DNA of 64,000 nucleotides from NCBI RefSeq assembly GCF_026344005.1, contig NZ_JAPKNH010000009.1, forward strand, positions 1 to 64,000, written 5' to 3'. Origin of the DNA: Kaistia terrae (GTDB lineage Bacteria > Pseudomonadota > Alphaproteobacteria > Rhizobiales > Kaistiaceae). Of this stretch, positions 51,708-59,649 are shown piece after piece (the stretch's first letter is position 1; every line of letters begins with the position of its first letter). The translations under genes were made by a program, and so were the position numbers. Under the pieces are notes generated by a model. The model searched no databases. It was not told the DNA's origin and saw only the letters and a program-made list of their open reading frames with translations.

Positions 51708-54221
51708 ATGCTTTGGCATCGCAGGAATTTGGATGGGACTCGCGGTGGAAGCCGCTGGAGGTCCATCCTGCCGACACTGCGACGAACCATGCTCACGGCG
51801 ACGTCGCTGACCGGTCTTGTGCTGATGACGGGGCGCGCGACAGCGGCCGAACACTCAGTAGGTTTGCTGAACGCGGGCAAGACCGCGATGGCGAGTGCCC
51901 TGTTGGGCGTGCTGGCCTTCAGCGTGCTGGGCGCCGTGGCGTTGCTGCGCGCCCGCAACCGGGCCGAAGCCGAAAATGCCTCGCTGAAACACAGGCTCGC
52001 CGATCTGAAGGCCAAGGCCGATAGGGCCGAAGCGCTCGTCGACGCCGAGGATCAGCGCCTTGTTGCCTGGAGCGCCCCGGGCGAACCGCCCCTGGTCATC
52101 GGTCGGTTGCCTGAATCCTGTGGTGCGCCGGAGGAGCGGGCGGCTTTCCTGGCCTTTGGAACCTGGCTGGTTCCGGCTGCAGCGGGTCGTCTCGATGGCG
52201 CGCTGGAGAAGCTCCGCCGGAACGGCGAGACCTTTGCCGTCGCGCTCGAAACCAGGAATGGCAGTTTCGTAGAGGCCGCGGGACGCACCGCTGGCGGTCG
52301 CGCCGTGGCGCGGTTTCGCGATCTCTCTGGCGACCGGCTCGCTCTGGCGGCGCTCGAAGCGCGGCATCATCGCCTGACCGAAGAGGTTGAGGCGATGCGC
52401 GCCCTTCTCCAGGCGACGTCGATGCCGGCCTGGATTCGCGGCAAGGACGGCAAGCTTTCCTGGGTCAACAACGCGTTCGCGCGCGCCGTCGAAGCGCAGG
52501 ATTCCGCGGACGCCGCCGCTCGCAATCTCGAATTCCTCGATACCGCCGGTCGCGAGGCGATCGGCGTCGGTCATGATGCCCAGCCCGTATTCGAGCGCCG
52601 CCTGCCGGCGATCGTCGCCGGCTCGCGTCGTATCTTCGACGTGGTCGATGTCGTTTCCGGCACCGGCAGCGCCGGCATCGCGATCGATGCGACCGAATTG
52701 GAAACCGTCCAGAACCAGATGAAGCGCCTGGTCGAGTTCCATGCGCGAACGCTCGACCAACTGGCGACCGCCGTCGCTGTGTTCGGACCGGATCGCCGTC
52801 TGCGTTCCTACAATGCTGCGTTCCGCTCGCTGTTCAGCCTCGACGCCAGTTTCCTCGATACCCTGCCGGACGAGAGCGCCGTGCTGGAGCGCATGCGCGC
52901 CGGCCGCAAGCTGCCGGAACAGGCGGACTTCAAGAGCTGGCGCAACGACCTGCTGGTCGCTTACCAATCGCTGGATGCGCGCGAGCATTGGTGGCATCTG
53001 CCGGACGGGCAGACATTGCGGGTGCTCGCCAATCCGCATCCGCAGGGCGGCATCACCTGGATCTACGAGAACGTCACCGAGCAGCTGGAGCTGGAAAGCC
53101 GCTACAATGCTCTGTCGCGGGTGCAGGGCGAGACGCTCGATCATCTGGCGGAAGGTGTGGCGGTGTTCGGCTCGGACGGCCGCCTGCGCCTCGACAACCC
53201 GTCCTTCGCGCGGATCTGGCATCTCGATCAGAAGTTCCTGGCGACGCATCCCCATATCGGCGAGATCGAGCGCGCCTGCCGGCGCCTGCACGACGCGCCG
53301 GAGGCCTGGAAGCGCTTCACCACTTCGGTGGCCGGTCTCGACGAGGGCAGGGCGCCGACCTCGGGCCGGATGGAACGCTCCGACGGCCGCGTCATCGATT
53401 ATGCCACGGTGCCACTGCCCGGCGGCCAGACCATGGTCACCTTCATCGATGTCAGCGACACGGTGCAGGTCGAACGCGTGCTGACCGAGCGCAACGACGC
53501 GCTGGAAGCGGCGGACGGCCTGAAGAACGCCTTCATCCAGCACGTGTCCTATGAGCTGCGCTCGCCGCTGACCAACATCATCGGCTTCACCCAGCTGCTC
53601 TCCGACGTCTCGATCGGTCCGCTGACGGACAAGCAGCAGGAATATACCGGCTACATCCTGTCCTCGAGCGGTTCGCTGCTCGCCATCGTCAACGACATTC
53701 TCGATCTCGCGACCGTCGATGCCGGCATCATCGCGCTGGATCTCGGCGAGGTGGATGTCGAGCGCACCGTCGCCGCGGCAATAGAGGGCGTGCGCGACCG
53801 GCTGCAGGAATCGCAGCTGGTTCTGGAAACCAATATCCCCGGCGGCATCGGCAGCTTCGTCGCCGACGAGAAACGCGTCCGCCAGATCCTCTACAATCTG
53901 CTCTCTAATGCCGTCGGCTTCTCCTCGCATGGCAGCTCGATTGTGCTGAACGCCAGCCGCTCTGCCGACGCGATCATCTTCAGCGTCCAGGATCAGGGAC
54001 CGGGCATTGCGCCGGAATTCCTCGATTCTGTGTTCGACCGCTTCGAGAGCCGTGCCGCCGGTTCGGCGCGTGGTGGCGCCGGCCTCGGCCTTGCCATCGT
54101 CAAGAGCTTCGTCGAATTGCACGGCGGCACCGTCAGCATCCGCTCCGAGGAAGGACGCGGGACAGAGGTCAGCGTGCATCTGCCGATCCGGCCGACCGAG
54201 CTGGCTGTTGCCGCTGAATGA
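51708..54221 (+). CDS. divL: DivL-like cell-cycle kinase with tyrosine in place of the phosphoacceptor histidine
   Basis: Two hydrophobic segments (about 28-45 and 59-80) anchor the protein, followed by a coiled coil (82-112), PAS-like domains between about 120 and 590, a HisKA domain and a HATPase. Where histidine kinases have VSHELR, this one has VSYELRSPLTNI, putting Tyr615 at the phosphoacceptor site. This is the hallmark of Caulobacter DivL, which controls CckA and thus CtrA. The HATPase motifs (QILYNLLSNA, DQGPGI, GGAGLGLAIVKS) look intact. The 837 residues compare with 769 in Caulobacter. GGAAGGG precedes the ATG; the stop overlaps tsaE by ATGA. Confidence 0.85.
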   Translation: MLWHRRNLDGTRGGSRWRSILPTLRRTMLTATSLTGLVLMTGRATAAEHSVGLLNAGKTAMASALLGVLAFSVLGAVALLRARNRAEAENASLKHRLADLKAKADRAEALVDAEDQRLVAWSAPGEPPLVIGRLPESCGAPEERAAFLAFGTWLVPAAAGRLDGALEKLRRNGETFAVALETRNGSFVEAAGRTAGGRAVARFRDLSGDRLALAALEARHHRLTEEVEAMRALLQATSMPAWIRGKDGKLSWVNNAFARAVEAQDSADAAARNLEFLDTAGREAIGVGHDAQPVFERRLPAIVAGSRRIFDVVDVVSGTGSAGIAIDATELETVQNQMKRLVEFHARTLDQLATAVAVFGPDRRLRSYNAAFRSLFSLDASFLDTLPDESAVLERMRAGRKLPEQADFKSWRNDLLVAYQSLDAREHWWHLPDGQTLRVLANPHPQGGITWIYENVTEQLELESRYNALSRVQGETLDHLAEGVAVFGSDGRLRLDNPSFARIWHLDQKFLATHPHIGEIERACRRLHDAPEAWKRFTTSVAGLDEGRAPTSGRMERSDGRVIDYATVPLPGGQTMVTFIDVSDTVQVERVLTERNDALEAADGLKNAFIQHVSYELRSPLTNIIGFTQLLSDVSIGPLTDKQQEYTGYILSSSGSLLAIVNDILDLATVDAGIIALDLGEVDVERTVAAAIEGVRDRLQESQLVLETNIPGGIGSFVADEKRVRQILYNLLSNAVGFSSHGSSIVLNASRSADAIIFSVQDQGPGIAPEFLDSVFDRFESRAAGSARGGAGLGLAIVKSFVELHGGTVSIRSEEGRGTEVSVHLPIRPTELAVAAE

Positions 54222-55720
54222 GTGCGCTGGAGCCGATCCGGGTCGAGTTGCCCGACGAGCAGGCGACCATCCGACTGGCCGAGGATGTCGCGGCCAAGCT
54301 CGCCATTGGCGATGTCATCGCGCTCAGGGGCGATCTCGGCGCCGGTAAGACCAGCTTCGCCCGCGCTTTGATCCGGGCCGTGGCGGCGGATGCCGGCTAT
54401 GAAGTGCCGAGCCCGACCTTCACCATCGTCCAGACCTACGACACCCGCCTGCCGATCGCGCATTTCGATCTCTACCGGCTTGGCTCCATCGACGAGATGC
54501 AGGAGATCGGCTTCGACGAGGCGGTGAGCGAGGGCGTGGTACTGGTCGAATGGCCGGAGCGGGCTGAGGGATATCTGCCGGCCAACCGGCTGGAGATCGC
54601 GCTCGACATGCATGGCGCCGGGCGGATGGCGACGCTTTCGGGCGGTGGCGACTGGCCGCAGCGCCTGCAACGCACGCTGGCGATTCGCGCCTTCCTCGAT
54701 CATGGCGGCTTTGCCCTGGCTTCCCGCCGCCATCTGCAGGGCGACGCCTCGACGCGCGCCTATGAGCGGGTCGAGACGCCGGATGGCGCTCGCGCCGTGC
54801 TGATGGACGCAGCCGAACGGCCGCCGGGCCCGGCGGTTCGCGACGGCCGCACCTATGACGATCTCGCCCATCGGGCGACCAATGTCCGTCCCTTCGTGGC
54901 GATGAGCGACGGCCTGCGCGCCGCCGGCTTCTCGGCGCCCGCCATCCTCGCAGCCGACCTGCCGGCGGGGCTGCTGCTTGTCGAGGATCTCGGCAACGAG
55001 GGCGTGCTTCAGGATGGCGCGCCGGATGCCGAGCGCTACGGCGTCGCCGTCGATGTTCTGGCGGCGCTGCACGCCGCGCCACGTCCGCGCGACGTGCCGC
55101 TGCCGGACGGTACGATCCATACCGTGCCGCCCTTCGATGCCGATGCGCTGATGATCGAGGTCGACCTGCTGCCAAGCTGGTTCGCGAAGCATCTGACCGA
55201 CGCGCGCCTGTCGGCCGAGGCGGAAGCCGAATTCGTCGCCGTCTGGCGCGAACTGTTCGTCCGGTTCGACGCGGCGGAAAAGAGCTGGCTGCTGCGCGAT
55301 TTCCATTCGCCCAACCTGCTCTGGCTGCCGGAGCACGAGGGCCTGCGCCGGATCGGTATCCTCGACCATCAGGATGCGATGATCGGCGCCTCGGCCTATG
55401 ATGTCGCCTCGCTGTTGCAGGATGTCCGCGTTTCGGTCGAGCCGGCTTTGGAATCAGCCCTCGCCGATCGCTATGTCGCGGCGCGCCGGGCGCTGGGTGC
55501 GTTTGACGAAGCCGCCTTCCGCGAGGCCTACGCGATTTCGGGCGCGCAGCGGGCGACTAAGGTGCTGGGCGGATTTGCACGACTGGCGGTCGCCGCCGGC
55601 AAGCCCCAATATCTCCGTCACATTCCCCGTGTAAGGGGCTATCTGAAGCGGTGCCTGCGCCATCCGGTTCTTTCCGGACTGGCACTCTGGTATGAACGAT
55701 ACCTGCCGCTCGACGATTGA
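54218..55720 (+). CDS. tsaE: Fusion of TsaE (t6A biosynthesis ATPase) and an aminoglycoside-phosphotransferase-fold sugar kinase (AmgK-like)
   Basis: Residues 1-155 are TsaE, the ATPase that resets the TsaB-TsaD complex in t6A synthesis: Walker A GDLGAGKT at 38-45, then SPTFTIVQTYD and HFDLYRLGS. Residues about 165-500 form an APH-type kinase with catalytic Asp361 and Asn366 in RDFHSPN and metal-binding Asp383 in LDHQDAM. The kinase resembles AmgK, which phosphorylates MurNAc/GlcNAc during peptidoglycan recycling, and the next gene encodes a matching nucleotidyltransferase. The fusion itself is known in Rhizobiales. The sugar substrate is inferred. Confidence 0.88.
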   Translation: MSALEPIRVELPDEQATIRLAEDVAAKLAIGDVIALRGDLGAGKTSFARALIRAVAADAGYEVPSPTFTIVQTYDTRLPIAHFDLYRLGSIDEMQEIGFDEAVSEGVVLVEWPERAEGYLPANRLEIALDMHGAGRMATLSGGGDWPQRLQRTLAIRAFLDHGGFALASRRHLQGDASTRAYERVETPDGARAVLMDAAERPPGPAVRDGRTYDDLAHRATNVRPFVAMSDGLRAAGFSAPAILAADLPAGLLLVEDLGNEGVLQDGAPDAERYGVAVDVLAALHAAPRPRDVPLPDGTIHTVPPFDADALMIEVDLLPSWFAKHLTDARLSAEAEAEFVAVWRELFVRFDAAEKSWLLRDFHSPNLLWLPEHEGLRRIGILDHQDAMIGASAYDVASLLQDVRVSVEPALESALADRYVAARRALGAFDEAAFREAYAISGAQRATKVLGGFARLAVAAGKPQYLRHIPRVRGYLKRCLRHPVLSGLALWYERYLPLDD

Positions 55721-55779
55721 CGGCGCGCCCCCGGGGCGGCCGACGAGAGCCAAGAACAACGGAATTGCCCGAGACCGAT

Positions 55780-56523
55780 ATGCCAACCTCCCCCTCCAAG
55801 ACGCCGATCCATCCGAAGCGCGCCATCGTGCTCGCCGCCGGTATCGGCAAGCGCATGCGGCCCGTCACGGCAACGGTTCCCAAACCCCTGATCGAGATCG
55901 CCGGCCGCTCGCTGATCGACCACGCGCTCGACCGCCTCGCCACCGCTGGCGTCGAGGAAGCGGTGGTGAACGTCCACTACCTCGCCGATCTCGTTGAAAC
56001 CCACGTGAAGAAGCGCAAGGCCCCGAAGGTCATCGTCTCGGACGAGCGCGGCGCGCTGCTGGAGACCGGCGGCGGCATCACCAAGGCGCTGCCGCTGCTC
56101 GGCGACGAGCCCTTCTATGTGATGAATTCGGACTCGTTCTGGATCGAGGGGCCGCGCCCCAATCTCGATTGGCTCGCCCGCGCCTGGGACGACAGCAAGA
56201 TGGACGCCGTGCTGATGCTGGCGCCGACGGTCACCGCGATCGGCTATCCCGGCCTCGGCGATTTCATCATGGAGAAGGACGGCCGGCTCGCCCGTCGCGT
56301 CGAGCGCACTGTGGCCGCCTTCGTCTATTCCGGCACCGCTATCCTGTCGCCGCGCCTGTTCGCCGACGCGCCCGAGGGCTCGTTCTCGCTCAACGTGCTG
56401 TTCGATCGGGCGATCGAGGCCGGCCGCCTGTTCGGCATCCGCATGGACGGCACCTGGCTGCATGTCGGCACGCCGGAAGCGATCCGCGAGGCCGAGATGT
56501 CGGTTTCCGAAAGCGCAGCCTGA
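55780..56523 (+). CDS. Sugar-1-phosphate nucleotidyltransferase (MurU-like)
   Basis: NTP-transferase fold with signature AIVLAAGIGKRMRPVTATVPKPLIEIAG near the N-terminus, then VNVHYLADLVE, LLETGGGITKALPLLG and VMNSDSFW. The 247-residue length matches Pseudomonas MurU (MurNAc-1-phosphate uridylyltransferase) rather than longer glucose-1-phosphate enzymes. Adjacency to an AmgK-like kinase supports a MurNAc-to-UDP-MurNAc recycling pair; substrate is inferred. The ATG used has only a weak upstream site; a TTG at 55717 overlapping the previous stop would extend it by 21 residues. Confidence 0.82.
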   Translation: MPTSPSKTPIHPKRAIVLAAGIGKRMRPVTATVPKPLIEIAGRSLIDHALDRLATAGVEEAVVNVHYLADLVETHVKKRKAPKVIVSDERGALLETGGGITKALPLLGDEPFYVMNSDSFWIEGPRPNLDWLARAWDDSKMDAVLMLAPTVTAIGYPGLGDFIMEKDGRLARRVERTVAAFVYSGTAILSPRLFADAPEGSFSLNVLFDRAIEAGRLFGIRMDGTWLHVGTPEAIREAEMSVSESAA

Positions 56524-56529
56524 GGCACG

Positions 56530-59500
56530 ATGACAAGGTCGGACCCGCGCGTCTTCACGATCCCGCCGGGCACGCCCTTCCTGCCGACCCTCGTCGACGC
56601 GCTGTTCTCCGGCCGGTTCGGAGCCATTCCGAATCCGGCTAAGGATCCGCTGGCGCTGGCCGATATCACCATCCTCGTGCCGACGCGCCGCGCCGCGCGT
56701 TCGCTCCATGCCGAAATCCTCGAGCGTCTCGGCGGCCGCGCCGCGATCCTGCCGGCGATCCGGCCGATCGGCGATGTCGACGAGGAGGACCAGATCCTCG
56801 AGGCCGCCGCCGACGATCCGGACGGCCGGCTCGTCCTGCCGGAGGCGATCTCGCGGCTCGACCGGCTGCTGGTGCTGACGCGCCTGACGCTCGCCTGGGG
56901 CCGCGCGGTCCGGCGCGAATTGCTGTCGCTGTCCGAAGATGATCGCGTTCTGGTGCCGGCCTCGGCCGCCGATGCGTTCCATCTTGCCGGCGACCTCGCA
57001 CGGCTGATCGACGACATCGAGACAACAGGCATCGCCTGGGAGAAGCTGGAGACGCTGGTCCCCGACGATCTCGCCCGCTACTGGCAGATCTCGCTCGATT
57101 TCCTGCGCATCGTCGGCGAGCAATGGCCGGCTTTCCTTAGGGAGCGCAGCCTCGCCGATCCCTCCGTCCGTCGCGATCACCTGATCCGCGCCGCCGCTGC
57201 CAGGTTGGAAGCCTCGCCGCCGCGCGGCCTGGTCATTGCCGCCGGCTCGACCGGCTCGATACCCGCCGTCGCCGAGCTTTTGTCCGTCATCGCCCATCTG
57301 CCGAACGGCGCCGTCGTTATGCCCGGCATCGATACCGAGCTCGATGCCAATGGCTGGGTGGCGATCGGCGGGCTTTCAGCGCCGGCTCGTTCGGCGCCTG
57401 GCCATCCGCAATATGGGCTGAAGCAGCTGATCGAGACGATCGGCGTCGAGCGTGACGAGATCGTCTCGCTCGGCGCCATGACGCCGGACATGGCCGAGCG
57501 CGTCCGCCTGATCTCGGAGGCGATGCGCCCGGCCGAGACGACCGAGGACTGGGCCACCGCGCCGCCCGTCGCCGCTTCGGCCATCGGCGATGTCGCGCTG
57601 GTCGTCGCCCGCACCGAGCAGGAGGAGGCGGTCGCGATCGCGCTCGCCATGCGCGAGGCAATCCGCGAGCCGGGCCGCACGGCGGCGCTGGTGACGCCGG
57701 ATCGCCGCCTCGCCGGCCGCGTCGCCATCGAGCTCGGCCGCTTCGGCCTGTCGGTCGATGATTCCGCCGGCCGGCCGCTGATGACCTCGTCGCCGGGTAC
57801 GCTGGCCCGACTGCTGGTGGCGGCGGCGAAGTCGAATGGCGCGCCGCTCGACCTGCTGGCGCTGGCCAAGCATCCGCTCGCCTCCTTCGGTCTCGGCCGT
57901 CAGCCCTGCCGCGCGGCCATCGACATTCTCGACCTCGTCCTGTTCCGTGGCCAGCTGCTTGCGGATGGGCTGGAAGGGTTGGTCGAGGCTCTGGACCGTG
58001 CCGAAGCGGACCTGCCGACCGCTCGATATGCCCCCTCGGCGGTCAAGCGACTGGGCCCGTCCGAATGGCAGGCGGCGCGCGATCTTGCCGGCCGGATGGC
58101 GGAGGCGATCGAACCGCTTAGCCGACTCATGGACGGCGTGAATGCCTCCGACGCCAAGGCGATGACCGCAGCCGTCGTCGAAGCGCTCAAGCTGGTCGCG
58201 GCGCGCGAGGATGGCAGCGACGACATCCTTTGGGCCGAGGAATCCGGCCAGGCGTTGGCGACCCTGCTCGCTGGCCTGATGAGTGACGACGCCGAAGCGC
58301 TCGACATGGCCGGCTATGAATATCCGGGCTTCCTCGATGCGACCATGGCCGGCGTCGGAGTCCCGGCGCGGCCGGGCTCCGACCCGCGCCTGTTCATCTG
58401 GGGAACGCTCGAGGCGCGGCTGCAGATCGTCGATCTGATGGTGCTGGGCGGGTTGGACGAGGGCGTCTGGCCATCCGAGACCCGGACCGATCCATGGCTG
58501 TCGCGTTCGATGCGGGCAGAGCTGGGTTTGGAAGCACCGGAGCGCAAGCTCGGCCAGTCGGCGCATGATTTTACGAGCGCCTTGTCAGCCGGCAAAGTAG
58601 TCGTCACCCGCGCCGAACGCCGGGGCGGCACGCCGACGGTGGCCGCGCGCTGGTTGCAGCGCCTGCTGGCCCGACTCGGCAAGAGCGAGGCGAAGGCGCT
58701 CGCTGCCCGTGGTTTGCGCTATGTCGACTGGGCGCGCGCGCTCGATCGCACGGCCCGGCCGGTGCCGATCCGCCGTCCCGAGCCGCTGCCGCCGATCGAG
58801 GCTCGCCCGCGCCGTCTTTCGGTGACCGAGATCGAGACGCTGATCCGCGATCCGTATGCGATCTATGCGCGCCGCATCCTGAAGCTCGATCCGCTCGATC
58901 CGATCGGTGTCGTGCCGGACGTGGCGCTGCGCGGCACGCTGATCCATGACGCGCTGGGCGATTTCATCCAGGAATGGAAGGGGCCCTTCGACGCCTCGGC
59001 GTTGACGGCACTGACGATCATTGGCCGCCGGGTCTTCGCCCGGATCGAGCCTTTCCCCGCTGTCTATGCGCTGTGGTGGCCGCGCTTCGTGGCGATCGCC
59101 GAGTGGTTCATCGGCTGGGAGGCCGGCCGCGATGCCGTTGCCCGCCGGCTGGCCGAGATCGGTGGTGCCTGGGCATTCCCGGCGCCGGCCGGCGAATTCA
59201 AGCTGACCGGCCGCGCCGATCGCGTCGATATCCGGCTCGATGGCTCGCTGGAAATCCTCGATTTCAAGACCGGCTCGCCGCCGAGCGCCAAGCAGCTTTC
59301 GACCGGCCTCGCGCCGCAGCTGGCGCTGGAAGTGGCGATGGCGCGCGGCGGCGGTTTTCAGGATGTCGAGGCAGGCGTCTCTGTGACCACGCTCGGTTGG
59401 GTCGGGCTCGGCAAGGTCGGCAAGGGCGAGCCCTTTTCCTCGGCCGTGACCAAGGACAAGTCCGCCGACGAACTCGGCGACGAGGCGAAGACGCGGCTGT

Positions 59501-59649
59501 ATTCGCTGATCGAAGCCTTCGACGATCCGAAGCGCGCCTATGTCTCGCGGGCGCGGCCGATGTTCGAGACACGCTTCGAGAGCCCCTACGATCATCTCGC
59601 CCGCATCCGCGAATGGGCGCTGGGCGACGCCGAGGAGGGCGGCGAATGA
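56530..59649 (+). CDS. addB: Double-strand break repair protein AddB
   Basis: Subunit of the AddAB helicase-nuclease that resects DNA ends for RecA-mediated repair. An inactivated helicase-like N-terminal region (ILVPTRRAARSLHAEILERLGG) precedes a RecB-type nuclease domain with LEILDFKTGS near residue 910. Only one cysteine is apparent in 1039 residues, so the Fe-S cluster of the Bacillus subunit is absent; the position of its first cysteine reads RDPYAIYARR. No clear P-loop is seen. Starts six bases after the nucleotidyltransferase stop and overlaps addA by ATGA. Confidence 0.92.
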   Translation: MTRSDPRVFTIPPGTPFLPTLVDALFSGRFGAIPNPAKDPLALADITILVPTRRAARSLHAEILERLGGRAAILPAIRPIGDVDEEDQILEAAADDPDGRLVLPEAISRLDRLLVLTRLTLAWGRAVRRELLSLSEDDRVLVPASAADAFHLAGDLARLIDDIETTGIAWEKLETLVPDDLARYWQISLDFLRIVGEQWPAFLRERSLADPSVRRDHLIRAAAARLEASPPRGLVIAAGSTGSIPAVAELLSVIAHLPNGAVVMPGIDTELDANGWVAIGGLSAPARSAPGHPQYGLKQLIETIGVERDEIVSLGAMTPDMAERVRLISEAMRPAETTEDWATAPPVAASAIGDVALVVARTEQEEAVAIALAMREAIREPGRTAALVTPDRRLAGRVAIELGRFGLSVDDSAGRPLMTSSPGTLARLLVAAAKSNGAPLDLLALAKHPLASFGLGRQPCRAAIDILDLVLFRGQLLADGLEGLVEALDRAEADLPTARYAPSAVKRLGPSEWQAARDLAGRMAEAIEPLSRLMDGVNASDAKAMTAAVVEALKLVAAREDGSDDILWAEESGQALATLLAGLMSDDAEALDMAGYEYPGFLDATMAGVGVPARPGSDPRLFIWGTLEARLQIVDLMVLGGLDEGVWPSETRTDPWLSRSMRAELGLEAPERKLGQSAHDFTSALSAGKVVVTRAERRGGTPTVAARWLQRLLARLGKSEAKALAARGLRYVDWARALDRTARPVPIRRPEPLPPIEARPRRLSVTEIETLIRDPYAIYARRILKLDPLDPIGVVPDVALRGTLIHDALGDFIQEWKGPFDASALTALTIIGRRVFARIEPFPAVYALWWPRFVAIAEWFIGWEAGRDAVARRLAEIGGAWAFPAPAGEFKLTGRADRVDIRLDGSLEILDFKTGSPPSAKQLSTGLAPQLALEVAMARGGGFQDVEAGVSVTTLGWVGLGKVGKGEPFSSAVTKDKSADELGDEAKTRLYSLIEAFDDPKRAYVSRARPMFETRFESPYDHLARIREWALGDAEEGGE

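Noticed and set aside
58974-59645. Upstream in-frame extension of addA inside addB
   Set aside because: AddA homology begins at the ATG overlapping the addB stop. The extension is the addB coding strand read in another frame.
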